Assembly: GCA_012960475.1 (NCBI GenBank)
Contig: DUBE01000014.1
Location: 94,009 to 158,008 of the forward strand
DNA length: 64,000 bases
Source: Planctomycetota bacterium
Lineage (GTDB): Bacteria; Planctomycetota; UBA1135; GCA-002686595
Direction of reading: 5' to 3'
Shown here: piece after piece, positions 37,205 through 46,912 of the stretch
Position numbering within the stretch: the first letter of the stretch is position 1
How the letters are laid out: each line of letters opens with the position of its first letter
Notes under the pieces: model-generated
Databases searched by the model: none
Told to the model about the DNA's origin: nothing
Seen by the model: only the letters and a program-made list of their open reading frames with translations
Position numbers and translations under genes: made by a program

Positions 37205-37936
37205 ATGAGCAATCCCGAAGAATTCGCGGCGGCCCTGGATGCGGCCGAACAATCGATCGACTGGAAGAGCCTGGAAAACATCTATTGCTCTGACGGTGGT
37301 GCGGGTTTTTTCTCGGAAGAGGCCATCAATGCAACACGTACTGCTGGACTGCTATTTGCTAGCGACCTAGGGGAACACCTTAGCCCCAGGGGCCGCAGCA
37401 TGTATGTGGGCGCCGGGGTCGCTGAACTCGCACCGCTGGTATTCGAGGCCACCATGCTGAGCCGCAGGGTGACCGTCCACGGTCTTCCTGGACTCGAACT
37501 TGAACAGCTCAAAGGCGCCATGCAAGCGGTGTCAGAAGTAACGCAAATAGACACTCCTCGGGTCACCTCCGACCCAATTCGCCCTGCAGAAACCGGCCAG
37601 GTTGACCACTTGTGGTTTGTATCGGTCTTGACGGACCCCGAAGCCTTCCCAGCCCTCCACAACAGGCTCTATGACCGCCAAGGTGGCCCATTGCAAGTGT
37701 CAGGCGGACATCCCAAGGCGGAGCGGGCCCGAGCCGATACCCTCGTACGCCTGGCCCTCGGAAGCCTGACCACAAAGGCGATCCTGACGACTTCAGACGA
37801 AGAATTGCCAATCTTCGAAGCCATTGGGACTGACATGGGCCTACGAATAGTCAGCCCTACCGTATCTCGTTTGACCGGAATTGTAGGGGATCCAGTGCGA
37901 CACCATCGGGTGATCAATGACCGAACACAGAAGTAA
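37205..37936 (+). CDS. Conserved-looking protein of unknown function
   Basis: 243 residues, starting 4 nt after the permease stop, so almost certainly in the same transcript. No signal peptide or membrane segment. The stretch GRSMYVGAGVAELAPLVFEA (about 62-81) has the look of the first strand and glycine loop of a Rossmann-type, possibly SAM-dependent, fold, but the downstream acidic residue and later motifs of methyltransferases are not clear. A basic HPKAERARADTLVRLAL segment follows near 170. I do not recognise the family. Its position between a gated permease and ppk may be chance. Confidence 0.7.
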   Translation: MSNPEEFAAALDAAEQSIDWKSLENIYCSDGGAGFFSEEAINATRTAGLLFASDLGEHLSPRGRSMYVGAGVAELAPLVFEATMLSRRVTVHGLPGLELEQLKGAMQAVSEVTQIDTPRVTSDPIRPAETGQVDHLWFVSVLTDPEAFPALHNRLYDRQGGPLQVSGGHPKAERARADTLVRLALGSLTTKAILTTSDEELPIFEAIGTDMGLRIVSPTVSRLTGIVGDPVRHHRVINDRTQK

Positions 37937-37966
37937 CCGGATAGTGAACACAATAGAGCATCGAAC

Positions 37967-40102
37967 GTGACAGCCACTCCAGCACAACCAGGGAACTTCG
38001 ATTACGGTGATCCACAGCTCTTTGTGAACCGGGACCTATCGGTCCTGGAATTCAATCGAAGAGTCTTGACCCAAGCCCTCGACCCTAGCGTACCCCTGCT
38101 GGAGCGACTTCGTTTCCTGACAATATCCTCCACCAACCTTGACGAGTTCTTTGAGGTCCGCGCAGCCTCCCACCGAGAAGCGGCCATCCACGGAGCTTCG
38201 CAGTTGACTCTTGATGGTCGCACGCCAGAAGAAACGCTGGCTGCGATCGCAGAAGTGGCCGAAGTCCTGGTCCATGACCAGTACAAAGCCCTCAACAAGG
38301 TAATCCTGCCAGCCCTCGCAGAGGAAGGAATCCACTTGGTACGACGTTCTCAATGGAATCCGAGCCAACAGGAATGGATTCTCGACCATTTCCGCAATCA
38401 GGTCTTACCGGTCTTGACCCCCATGGGTCTGGACCCAGCGCACCCATTCCCACGTATTCTCAACAAGTCCCTCAATTTCGTGGTAATCGTTGAAGGAGAA
38501 GATGCCTTCGGCCGCGACGCAGGCATCGCAATCGTTCAAGTTCCTAGGGCACTGCCCAGAGTTCTGCGTATCCCGGGTAGTGAGCCTGGTACGGGAATGC
38601 ACCTGACCATGCTCTCCTCGGTAATCCACGCCCATGTAGGAGAACTGTTCCCGGGCATGACAGTCAAAGGTTGCCACCAGTTCAGGGTGACGCGTAATGG
38701 GGACCTGTGGGTCGACGAAGAAGAGGTAGAGAATCTCCTACAAGCCCTGCGCGGTGAACTGCCCGAACGACAATTCGCCGACGCCGTGCGCCTGGAACTC
38801 GCCACCGACTGCCCTGATGAACTCGCTCAATTTCTGTTGCAGAGATTTGACCTGACCGAAGCTGAACTCTATCGAGTGGACGGTCCGGTCAATCTGCACC
38901 GCTTGAGCGCTCTGTTGGACATGGTCGATCGGCCAGATCTCAAGTACCCGCCGTTCATGCCGCACATACCCAAGGGAGTCGGTCCTGACGACTGTATTTT
39001 TGCCACCTTGCGCGCGGGTGATATTCTGTTGCACCATCCCTATGAGTCCTTTGGTCCAGTAGTCGAGTTCCTTCGCAAATCCTCCGAAGACCCCGATGTG
39101 CTCGCGATCAAGCAGACCCTTTATCGCACCGGCGCAGACTCCCCCATTGTCGCCGCACTGATGACGGCGGCACGCGCGGGCAAGCAGGTTACCGCGGTGA
39201 TTGAATTGCGAGCCCGCTTTGACGAGGCGCGCAATATCGGCCTCGCCACTCAACTGCAAGAAGTCGGTGCCAGTGTGGTCTACGGAATTGTGGGCTACAA
39301 GACCCACGCCAAGATGATGATGATCGTGCGGCGAGAACAAGGCAAGCTACGCCGCTATTGCCACCTGGGGACGGGCAATTATCATGTGGGGACAGCGCGA
39401 GCCTATACAGACATCAGCTACCTCACCTCACGGCCTGAACTTGGCGAGGACGTACACCAGGTCTTCCTTGAGCTGACTGGTTTGGGCGAAGAACAAGCCC
39501 TCAACCGAATCCTGCAAAGTCCCTTCACTCTGCAGAAGTCCATGCTGGATCACATCCGTGCGGAAGCCAATGCGGCCCAGGCCGGACAACCAGCGCGAGT
39601 CGTCGCAAAGATGAACGCCCTGACCGAGGCCACGGTAATCCAGGCCCTCTATCTCGCCTCTCAAATGGGCGTTCAGATCGATTTGATCATACGCGGGGCC
39701 TGCTGTCTACGTCCCGGCGTCAAGGGGCTCTCCGAGAACATTCGTGTTCGATCCGTCCTCGGGCGCTTCTTGGAGCACAGCCGTCTGTTTTGGTTTTATG
39801 CCGGCGGAAATGACATTCTGTTTGCGTCGAGTGCGGACTGGATGAGCCGCAACCTGAAGCGCAGAGTAGAAACGTGTTTCCCTATTGAGGACAAGCAATT
39901 GCGAGACCGGCTCACACAGGAGGATCTCTTCAACTACTTGGGTGAAGATGTGCAAGTTTGGAAGATGCAGTCAGACGGCACCTACATTCGCAATGGCCAG
40001 GGCCAGGAACCGCCCCTGTCCCACCCCCAAGATCGTTTGCTCGATAAACTCTGCGGCTCACTCCACCGTGAGGACGAACCCGGCCTCCCTGGCCAGGTCT
40101 GA
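37967..40102 (+). CDS. ppk: Polyphosphate kinase 1
   Basis: 711 residues from a GTG at 37967, the usual PPK1 length. The N-terminal domain starts FVNRDLSVLEFNRRVL, the typical PPK1 opening, and SSTNLDEFFEVRAA follows near residue 50. The catalytic core contains DVLAIKQTLYRTGADSPIV, ELRARFDEARNI, and GYKTHAKMMMIV with His447 as the expected phosphorylated histidine, then YCHLGTGNYH. The C-terminus has LGRFLEHSRLFWF. PPK1 builds inorganic polyphosphate from ATP. The gene faces a Ppx/GppA gene and the two coding regions overlap by 45 bp at their 3' ends. It is 30 bp after the unknown protein gene and probably shares its transcript. Confidence 0.97.
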   Translation: MTATPAQPGNFDYGDPQLFVNRDLSVLEFNRRVLTQALDPSVPLLERLRFLTISSTNLDEFFEVRAASHREAAIHGASQLTLDGRTPEETLAAIAEVAEVLVHDQYKALNKVILPALAEEGIHLVRRSQWNPSQQEWILDHFRNQVLPVLTPMGLDPAHPFPRILNKSLNFVVIVEGEDAFGRDAGIAIVQVPRALPRVLRIPGSEPGTGMHLTMLSSVIHAHVGELFPGMTVKGCHQFRVTRNGDLWVDEEEVENLLQALRGELPERQFADAVRLELATDCPDELAQFLLQRFDLTEAELYRVDGPVNLHRLSALLDMVDRPDLKYPPFMPHIPKGVGPDDCIFATLRAGDILLHHPYESFGPVVEFLRKSSEDPDVLAIKQTLYRTGADSPIVAALMTAARAGKQVTAVIELRARFDEARNIGLATQLQEVGASVVYGIVGYKTHAKMMMIVRREQGKLRRYCHLGTGNYHVGTARAYTDISYLTSRPELGEDVHQVFLELTGLGEEQALNRILQSPFTLQKSMLDHIRAEANAAQAGQPARVVAKMNALTEATVIQALYLASQMGVQIDLIIRGACCLRPGVKGLSENIRVRSVLGRFLEHSRLFWFYAGGNDILFASSADWMSRNLKRRVETCFPIEDKQLRDRLTQEDLFNYLGEDVQVWKMQSDGTYIRNGQGQEPPLSHPQDRLLDKLCGSLHREDEPGLPGQV

Positions 40103-41563
40103 TTCCATTTTCAGATCGACGTGGGTCAACGGGTGCGCTTCAAGCCACCCTTCAGAGAACTTCAGCTGCAGATGGTCCACGTCTTCACCAAGGTTTACGC
40201 CTGGGCGTTCGATATCTCCAGTTCCACGACCACGATGCAGAGCAACACCAATGCGTAACAAGATCGCAAGACGCTTCAGGACCAGCTGCCAGGGTTCAGA
40301 GTCGCGCTCCATATAGCTGATACGAAAACGTTTGCGGTGCAAGTGCACGAGAGTCGCGACCCGACGCTGATCCTCGCGAGAGAACCCAGTCAAGTCGGCA
40401 TTCTCCACGAGGTAGGCCCCATGGTGGTGGTATCCGGAATAGGAAACCGAGAGTCCAACCGCATGCAGCCAAGCAGCCCAAGACAGTAGATCCCGATGCT
40501 CATCAGTGAAACTCCATGCTCCCTGCAGCGCATCAAACAACTCAGTTGACATGGACCTGACACGCGAGGCCTGAGTCTCATCTACCCCAAGTCGCAATCC
40601 AAGAGCAGTCACAGAACCGGAACGCACATCCGCATGGTGCAACCGTCCTAGGAGATCATGCAATAGCCCCTCACGCAGGGCTCCAGGCGAAGGATGGAGT
40701 TCCTCCAAACCAAGACCATCAAAAAGCCCCTGCACAATTGCAATCCCTCCGGGCAGGACCAGCTTGCGGTCTTCCTTTAGGCCCGAGAGATCCAGCTCCT
40801 CAACCGTTCTCTGTCGTAAGACCTCATTCACCAGGGACTGCAGCCCGTCTGCTGTGATGCTTCCATCACCCCAGTCGTTCTGAGCAAGAATCTGTGCAGT
40901 AGCGTGCACAGTGCCCGAAGATCCAACAACTTGCTCCCAGCCACGGTTGCGCAAAGCAGTTGCAACGGGTTCCAGTTGACGACGTGCTTCAGTAATCGCT
41001 CTCTCAAAGGCTCTCTTCGTAATCCGTCCGTTGGGGAAATACTCCTGCGAAAAAGTCACGCAACCCATCTTCAGGCTCTCTTCAACCTGCGACTCGAAAT
41101 CGACCCCTATGATGCACTCGGTGCTCGCGCCGCCGATATCGATTACCAACCTACGTCGCCCATCACCAGCGAGGCTGTGGGCGACCCCCAAGTAGATCAG
41201 CCTGGCCTCCTCGCGGCCACCCAGAATCTCAATGCGCTGGCCCAGAGCCTCCTCTGCGCGTCCATGAAAGTCATAAGAGTCGCGCGCTGCCCTGAAAGTT
41301 GCCGTGCCCACGGCTCGCACCCGGGTGGCCGGAATCTCGGCAATGCGCTGCCCAAAACGTTCAAGACAGGCAAGCGCCCGCTGTTTGACCTCCTCTTCGA
41401 TGCCGCCATCAGGGCGCAGGCCCTCGGCCAGGCCCACGCGATCGCGCAGCCGGTCAATCAGGACCGGAGGCCCTTCGCTCTCACGAGCCACCACCATATG
41501 AAAGCTGTTGGAACCCAGGTCAACCGCGGCAAGAGTGCTTGATTTCGAAGGACCGTCTGCCAT
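40058..41563 (-). CDS. ppx: Exopolyphosphatase / GppA phosphatase family protein
   Basis: 501 residues from the ATG at 41563; a GTG at 41575 overlapping the TGA of the upstream gene (GTGA) is an alternative. The ASKHA-fold N-terminal domain shows LAAVDLGSNSFHMVVA, and LVIDIGGASTECIIG is the second phosphate loop. The C-terminal HD-like helical domain (about 310-490) contains SWAAWLHAVGLSVSYSGYHHHGAYLVENADL, as in E. coli Ppx and GppA. The enzyme removes phosphate from polyphosphate, or the 5' phosphate of pppGpp. The last 45 bp are antisense to the end of ppk, the gene making its substrate. Ppx and GppA activities cannot be separated by eye. Confidence 0.94.
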   Translation of the reverse strand: MADGPSKSSTLAAVDLGSNSFHMVVARESEGPPVLIDRLRDRVGLAEGLRPDGGIEEEVKQRALACLERFGQRIAEIPATRVRAVGTATFRAARDSYDFHGRAEEALGQRIEILGGREEARLIYLGVAHSLAGDGRRRLVIDIGGASTECIIGVDFESQVEESLKMGCVTFSQEYFPNGRITKRAFERAITEARRQLEPVATALRNRGWEQVVGSSGTVHATAQILAQNDWGDGSITADGLQSLVNEVLRQRTVEELDLSGLKEDRKLVLPGGIAIVQGLFDGLGLEELHPSPGALREGLLHDLLGRLHHADVRSGSVTALGLRLGVDETQASRVRSMSTELFDALQGAWSFTDEHRDLLSWAAWLHAVGLSVSYSGYHHHGAYLVENADLTGFSREDQRRVATLVHLHRKRFRISYMERDSEPWQLVLKRLAILLRIGVALHRGRGTGDIERPGVNLGEDVDHLQLKFSEGWLEAHPLTHVDLKMESDLAREAGFVLTVE

Positions 41564-41571
41564 GGCGCAAG

Positions 41572-42642
41572 TCACTTGCCGGTCAGATCTGACAACTGGG
41601 CGATGCGTTCGTCCACCGCGCCGCCATCCAGGGCTTGAGCCGCAAGGTCAACACCTTCAGCCAATGTCATGGACATGCCCACGGTTTTCAAAATCACGCC
41701 AGCTCCCATCAAGCAGGCATCGCGTGCAGAATTGTTATCTCCCCTCAATACTCCCTTGACGACCTTTTGCGCATCCAACACCAGGTTTGCATTATCACAA
41801 GCACCCTGTTCGTCTTCGGGTGGACCATACATGGGCAATTCTGGTTCGGAGTCATGGTCCAATCCAAAATCTCTGGGCTCCACGGTCATTGGAACCAGAT
41901 GATTCTGATCCAGAGCAACACCTCGAGTCCGGCGCGAAACCCATGGGACGATCCCACCATCAACACCTTGCAAGGCCGTGCCACGAGGATGGCCCAGAGC
42001 CTGAATAACTTCCACTGCAGTACCAAGCACAGGTCCGTGCATAGCTCCCAAGACCACCGCGGCATGGGCGGGCGAAAGGAGCTTCTCCAGGGTCGAGAGA
42101 GGCGTACGCAAGACAACTTCCTTGCGTGCACGACGCGTATGCAAGAGGCCCGGCAACATACCAGTGGCAGACAGCGCGGCAAAACGACCCTTGACGACCC
42201 AAGATTCTGCTTCCATGGGATCCCAGGTCATTTGCAAGCCTAGGCCCTGCACTACATTTGATGCGGTCAAGCCGCGCAGGGGTGGCACGCTCTGGTCACT
42301 GATCAAGAGGACGCGCGCTCCCGCAGACGCCGCAATCAGACCGCAAAGAGCATCCAAAGGTGGATGCTTAACCTGTCCATCATGGGGCGGACAGATGCAG
42401 ACAAGCCCTTCCATGTCACGACATGGAATGTTGGCCACACCTCGTGCCGCCAATGCAAAACCAGTGAGTTCTTCTACTGTCACGCCCTTCCAACGCAAGG
42501 CGATCAAGAATGCCCCCACTGTGATTTCGCTTTCACCTCCAGAGAGGATCGAGGTCATTGCCCGGAAAGCCTCATCTTGGGTCAGGTGCCGGGAGATCCT
42601 AGGCTCTTCACCAAGCACGCGTAAGAGATGACGCAGGGGCAT
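41572..42642 (-). CDS. TrpD2-like phosphoribosyltransferase-fold protein
   Basis: 356 residues from the ATG at 42642 (a longer frame begins at 42681). The N-terminal helical domain (SRHLTQDEAFRAMTSILSGG and GAFLIALRWKGVTVEELTGF) and the glycine-rich PRPP area are those of the anthranilate phosphoribosyltransferase family, but the usual PRPP loop is altered and the segment CPPHDGQVKHPPLDAL differs from biosynthetic TrpD. This pattern fits the TrpD2/YbiB branch, whose E. coli member binds nucleic acid rather than making phosphoribosyl-anthranilate. No trp genes are nearby. It lies 8 nt before the ppx ATG, so the two are translationally close. Confidence 0.8.
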   Translation of the reverse strand: MPLRHLLRVLGEEPRISRHLTQDEAFRAMTSILSGGESEITVGAFLIALRWKGVTVEELTGFALAARGVANIPCRDMEGLVCICPPHDGQVKHPPLDALCGLIAASAGARVLLISDQSVPPLRGLTASNVVQGLGLQMTWDPMEAESWVVKGRFAALSATGMLPGLLHTRRARKEVVLRTPLSTLEKLLSPAHAAVVLGAMHGPVLGTAVEVIQALGHPRGTALQGVDGGIVPWVSRRTRGVALDQNHLVPMTVEPRDFGLDHDSEPELPMYGPPEDEQGACDNANLVLDAQKVVKGVLRGDNNSARDACLMGAGVILKTVGMSMTLAEGVDLAAQALDGGAVDERIAQLSDLTGK

Positions 42643-43116
42643 GGTTGGGAGTGTAGCGACCCGCGCGGCCGGATACCTCACGGGTCACTGAGATGCTCGT
42701 CGAAATACCCGCAAAGGCACCCCCTCTGGGCCTGGCTCAGCCGTCGCCGCCTCCCAGCCAGCGCGCCGGACGCTTCACCAACGTGAGTTTCCAGGGCGTT
42801 CAGTGCATGAACCTCCCCGCTCCCGGTTCCTGTGGATTGGTCCAGCGTCAAGTAGCGGTCATGCTGCACCATCCCTGCGCTGACATGAAAGGTATCTAGA
42901 TCAATCCGCGCTCAAGGCCATCCACGACGGAAAGGCCCCACTCCCGTAGGCCCCTGACGACGGGCAACCGCATGCAGCGGCCGGGGGCTGCCAAACCATG
43001 CTCCATGGACTCAACCTCCGCGGTCTGCTTCGTCCATGACATCGGCCTCTCCGGTCGACCTGATGCTGGCCCGACGTCCGGACGTGCGAGTAGCGACACT
43101 CGAAGGTAGCTCGCCT
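42643..43116. other. 474-bp region without a firm gene
   Basis: Two adjacent short minus-strand frames, about 42896-43039 (from MSWTKQTAEVESMEHGL) and about 42678-42898 in a shifted frame (TFHVSAGMVQHDRYLTLDQS), read somewhat like protein and abut each other. They could be remnants of one small gene broken by a frameshift, or chance. No ribosome-binding site or known motif supports either. Confidence 0.3.
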
Positions 43117-46100
43117 CTAGCGATCCAGCTCTCCCGCTCCCATGCCCGTGCGATCCGGGTTGGCCGGACGTGCGGGCGGCGTGTAGGCCCGTTCAGTGCT
43201 CAGCTCCAAGAGCATCTGCTCGATGGCCTTGGCCAGTTGAGGATCGGCCCCGTCCTGCATCAGTGCAGGGTCGTCCAATACCTCGATGTCCGGGGCGACG
43301 CCGTAACCTTCGACGCCCCAGGTACCATCCAGCTCAAAGAAACCAAAGGAAGGAATGGCCAATGTCGCGCCGTCGATCAAAGACGGGCTGCCGGAGTAGC
43401 CCACCAGGCCGCCCCAGGTGCGCGTGCCGATCAACTTGCCTAATCCAGCCTGACGGAACAGGTACGGGAACATGTCCCCACCGGAACCTGCGTCGCGGTT
43501 GATCAGCATGCACTTGGGGCCCTGGTGACTGTCCCGGGGAGTGGGCCAGTTCATGCCCCAACGGCGCCCCCAGTAGTTGGTGCGCGGACGGTTGAGCGCT
43601 TCGATCTCACGGTTGGGGAAGGAGCCCCCACCATTCCAACGCTCGTCTATGATCAAGGCATCCAGGTGCGCCTGACCGTAGAGTTGGCGGAAGAAGTCGT
43701 TACGGCCGCGGGAACCCGTATCGGGCACGTAGATGTAACCCACGCGGCCCCCGGAGTCCTTCTCCACTGTGGCGCGATTGGTCTCAATCCAGTTTCTGTA
43801 GCGCAAGCCCCTCTCGCTCGTGAGCGTCTTGACCTGTACCCGGCGCGCCTGGTCGTCCAGGATCGGTGTGCTCGAAACCGTCAGTTCGACGGCTTGGCCT
43901 CCCTTGCCCACGAAGGCGGCCCAGGGGTCGACGGAAGTATCCATCGGAACGCCGTCCACCGCCAAGAGATAGTCGCCCTCGTGAACGTCCACTCCTGTCT
44001 TGCTCAGGGGACCGCGGGCATCCGCGTCCCAGACTCCCCCTTCGATGATCTTGGTGATGCGGTAGGCACCGTCCTCCAAACTGTAGTCGCAACCCAAGAG
44101 GCCTACACCAACCCGCGGACCTCTCTCCATGGGACCGCCGCGTACGTAGGTGTGCCCGCAGTTCAGCTCAGCGACGATCTCACGCAGAACGTAGTCCACA
44201 TCATTGCGCGTCACGCAGAAGTCGATCATCGGACGGTATGCATCGTGCACGGCTTTCCAATCGACACCGTGCATGTTCTCCGCATAGAAGTAGTCCCGGA
44301 ACAGGCGCCAGGCATCCGTGTAGAGTTGGGGCCACTCCAGTCGCGCATCGATCCAGGTGTCCATGCCGTTGGTCTTGACGCTCTTGGGCGAACTATCCTC
44401 CTTCGCCTTGCCGATGGACAGCGCGCTACTACGCAACAACAAGAGCTTCTTGCCATCGCTTGAGAGGCTGAAGCGCCCTCCGTCGGTGACGCTCTTCTCG
44501 GTTTGGTCGTCGTCGGTCAAGCCGTAGAGCTTGATACCACCATCGTTGCCCCGTCGGTTGTAGAGCAATTGACCCTTGTGGTTGACCGCCAGGTTGCCGA
44601 AGCTGCCCGCGCTAACCGGAAGTTGTAGGGCACGCCGTTCGAAGCCCTGGATGTCGATCTCGACCACTTCTGCGGGTTCGTCTACGTCCTCGTCCGCCTC
44701 TTCGTCTGCGGGTTCGTCTACGTCCTCGTCCACCTCTTCGTCGGCGGGCTCGTCATCATCTTCGTCAGAGTCGGAATCAGAATCAGGGCCTTGCTGCTCG
44801 TCGTCAGCCTCGTCGTTGCCTTCTTCCTCGTCCTCTTCGCCCCAGGTCTCCTCATCGCTCTCTTCGGCCCAGGGGAACTCCACATCCTTGCGCAGGGGAA
44901 CAGCCAAGAGTACCTGGGCATTCTCGTACACGTAGTTTGAGTCGATGGCCGACTGACGCTGACCATTGAAGTTGCGCACGCTGGCGAAGTAGAGATAGTC
45001 CCCCTTGCGGTCGAACACTGGATTCGAGTCGCTGAACATGTTGCTAGTCACGCGCTCCAAAACCCCCGAGGCCGTGTCGTACAACATGATCGAGGACCCC
45101 AATGCACTGGCACCGGGCGTGCTGTAAGTGAGCCAACGGGAGTCGTGGGACCAGTTTAGCCCCACTCCCCATTCGGCGTTGCCATGCTGATCCACCCGGG
45201 TGGTCGTGGCAGCCTCGATGTTGTGCAAGTAGATCGTCCCCGAACGGTCGCTGTACGCGATCTGCTCGGAGTTCGGCGACCAGATAGGCTGGTACTTGTA
45301 GCCTTCAGTGTTCTGAGTCAACTGGCGCGTCTCGCCACGACCGTCGGATTGAGTCAGGGTCAACTCGTATTCGCCGCTGGCGTCCGAAAAGTAAGCCACC
45401 CAACGCCCATCCGGACTCCAGGAAGGGTCGCGCTCCGCAACCCCATTCGAATGGGTCAGGTTGCGGGGTTTGCCCTTATCCGCGGGCAAGGTCCAAATGT
45501 CGCCACGGGCCTCCACCGCCACGCGCTTGCCCGTGGACGAAAGACCGGCGGCGCTGATCGAACCGGACACATCCACCATGCGCGGGCGAATCGACTCGCG
45601 GGCGCCGGGGATTTTCACCGAAACCTGACGGGCCTGACCGCTACCGAGGTCGAGCAGGAACAGCCCGGCATTGTTTTGAAAGACGATCTCGCCCTGCCCC
45701 TTGTCCCCTGGACCAATCGCCGGCCACTTCACGTCGAAATCCGTGAAGCGCGTGATTTGACTGAGTTCGCCGCTCTGGGCGTCGGACTTCCAAACGTTGA
45801 GCCGTTGCTCACTTCCGCGATCCGACACGAAATACAGGTCATCCCCATGCCACATCGGAAAGCTATCGGTGCCCTCCCAATGGGTCACCCTGTGCGAAGT
45901 CTTATCCTGTAGATCGAAGAGCCACACATCCGAGGCCGTCCCCCCCAGATAGCGCTTCCAGTTGCGATTGTCCCGACTGTTCGGGGTGTAGGCCAACATG
46001 CGCCCATCGGCACGGATGGTGCCGTTCGCACCATAAGGAATGGACACCTTGGTGGGCAGTCCGCCCGTGGCTGGCACGGTAAACATCTGTGCCGCTCTAC

Positions 46101-46509
46101 GCTGTCCCGTGAACGCCGAGGTGGAGAACACCAACCTCCCGTCCGCAGTCCAGTCCGTGAACTGATCGCTACCTGGGTGATGGGTCACTCGAAAAGGAAT
46201 GCCCCCATCCACGTTCATGGTGTACAGGTCGCTATCCCCTTCATAGTTGCCGCTGAAGGCGATGGTCTTCCCGTCGGCACTGAAGCGCGGGTTGCGCTCG
46301 GCCCCCGCTGGGCTCGCCAAGGGTGTTGCCAAACCACCGGCACGGTCCACCAGCCAGAGATCGTTGGCGTAGACGAACACAATCTGAGCTTGACTGACAT
46401 CGGGATAACGCAACATGCCGGCCTGGCCTACTTGGGCATAACCGGGGGAAGCGACAGAAAGAGTGATCGCCAAGAGGGAGAGCAACGACGATCGACAGCG
46501 GGTATTCAT
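43117..46509 (-). CDS. Tricorn-like protease: TolB-type propeller, PDZ and S41 peptidase
   Basis: 1130 residues with a signal peptide (SLLSLLAITLSVASPGYA, about 8-25). Two TolB/WD40-like propellers follow (about 35-545), with repeats such as NPRFSADGKTIAFSG, DPSWSPDGRWVAYFS and QPIWSPNSEQIAYSD. Then a strongly acidic linker (about 546-619), a tricorn-type core region with LNCGHTYVRGG (His of the catalytic set; the neighbouring serine of tricorn is a glycine), a PDZ domain near 840-880, and the S41 domain with LDALIIDERWNGGGSFPN and RDAGSGGDMFP holding the nucleophile Ser1009. It degrades peptides outside the cytoplasm. It lies directly downstream of nine amidohydrolase-fold genes on the same strand, 404 bp apart, so it may share their physiology. 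Confidence 0.92.
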   Translation of the reverse strand: MNTRCRSSLLSLLAITLSVASPGYAQVGQAGMLRYPDVSQAQIVFVYANDLWLVDRAGGLATPLASPAGAERNPRFSADGKTIAFSGNYEGDSDLYTMNVDGGIPFRVTHHPGSDQFTDWTADGRLVFSTSAFTGQRRAAQMFTVPATGGLPTKVSIPYGANGTIRADGRMLAYTPNSRDNRNWKRYLGGTASDVWLFDLQDKTSHRVTHWEGTDSFPMWHGDDLYFVSDRGSEQRLNVWKSDAQSGELSQITRFTDFDVKWPAIGPGDKGQGEIVFQNNAGLFLLDLGSGQARQVSVKIPGARESIRPRMVDVSGSISAAGLSSTGKRVAVEARGDIWTLPADKGKPRNLTHSNGVAERDPSWSPDGRWVAYFSDASGEYELTLTQSDGRGETRQLTQNTEGYKYQPIWSPNSEQIAYSDRSGTIYLHNIEAATTTRVDQHGNAEWGVGLNWSHDSRWLTYSTPGASALGSSIMLYDTASGVLERVTSNMFSDSNPVFDRKGDYLYFASVRNFNGQRQSAIDSNYVYENAQVLLAVPLRKDVEFPWAEESDEETWGEEDEEEGNDEADDEQQGPDSDSDSDEDDDEPADEEVDEDVDEPADEEADEDVDEPAEVVEIDIQGFERRALQLPVSAGSFGNLAVNHKGQLLYNRRGNDGGIKLYGLTDDDQTEKSVTDGGRFSLSSDGKKLLLLRSSALSIGKAKEDSSPKSVKTNGMDTWIDARLEWPQLYTDAWRLFRDYFYAENMHGVDWKAVHDAYRPMIDFCVTRNDVDYVLREIVAELNCGHTYVRGGPMERGPRVGVGLLGCDYSLEDGAYRITKIIEGGVWDADARGPLSKTGVDVHEGDYLLAVDGVPMDTSVDPWAAFVGKGGQAVELTVSSTPILDDQARRVQVKTLTSERGLRYRNWIETNRATVEKDSGGRVGYIYVPDTGSRGRNDFFRQLYGQAHLDALIIDERWNGGGSFPNREIEALNRPRTNYWGRRWGMNWPTPRDSHQGPKCMLINRDAGSGGDMFPYLFRQAGLGKLIGTRTWGGLVGYSGSPSLIDGATLAIPSFGFFELDGTWGVEGYGVAPDIEVLDDPALMQDGADPQLAKAIEQMLLELSTERAYTPPARPANPDRTGMGAGELDR
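44669..44764 (-). repeat. 36-bp tandem repeat in the acidic linker of the tricorn-like gene
   Basis: Two near-identical 36-bp copies (44669-44704 and 44705-44740, one mismatch) and a partial third encode the 12-residue unit DEPADEE(A/V)DEDV. The repeat expands the acidic linker and is the kind of tract likely to vary in copy number between strains. Confidence 0.85.
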
Positions 46510-46912
46510 GACAGTGCGGGAAGGGGATCAAGGAAACAAAAGTCGCCACAAATTTACCCGGGAGCGAGTGCCTCGAAAGTCCTCCCAACCATTATTGTGA
46601 GTAGGGCGGCCAAGTTTGACCTGCCCTTTGCACTCGGGCAGCGACTCGCGGAGATAGAGTCAAGAACTGAGAGGCAGCCTTACCTCACGCACACCAACCG
46701 CAAGGCATCCGAGAAGACATAGAAACGTGCCCAGCTTCGCCATAAGTGCCGTGAAGCATCTTCGGCCGGATACTCATAGGCACGTCTAGAGCCAGGGCAT
46801 AAGAGACACAGGGGTACTGAGCGAGGGGGAGAAGCGCTGTCGTCGCAACTCCTAGCTCATGCAGCGCGGGGGTGCCCCTTGGTCCGAAACCTCGCCTTCC
46901 ACACGAATCACC
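46510..46912. other. 403-bp intergenic region
   Basis: Lies between the last amidohydrolase-like gene and the tricorn-like gene, both on the minus strand. It is large enough for a promoter of the protease gene, but no convincing boxes were found, and no clear terminator hairpin with a T-tract was seen after the amidohydrolase operon. Nothing protein-like on either strand. Confidence 0.4.

Noticed and set aside
46177-46722. Plus-strand frame across the start of the tricorn-like gene
   Set aside because: Antisense to a well-supported signal peptide and propeller; no domain of its own.
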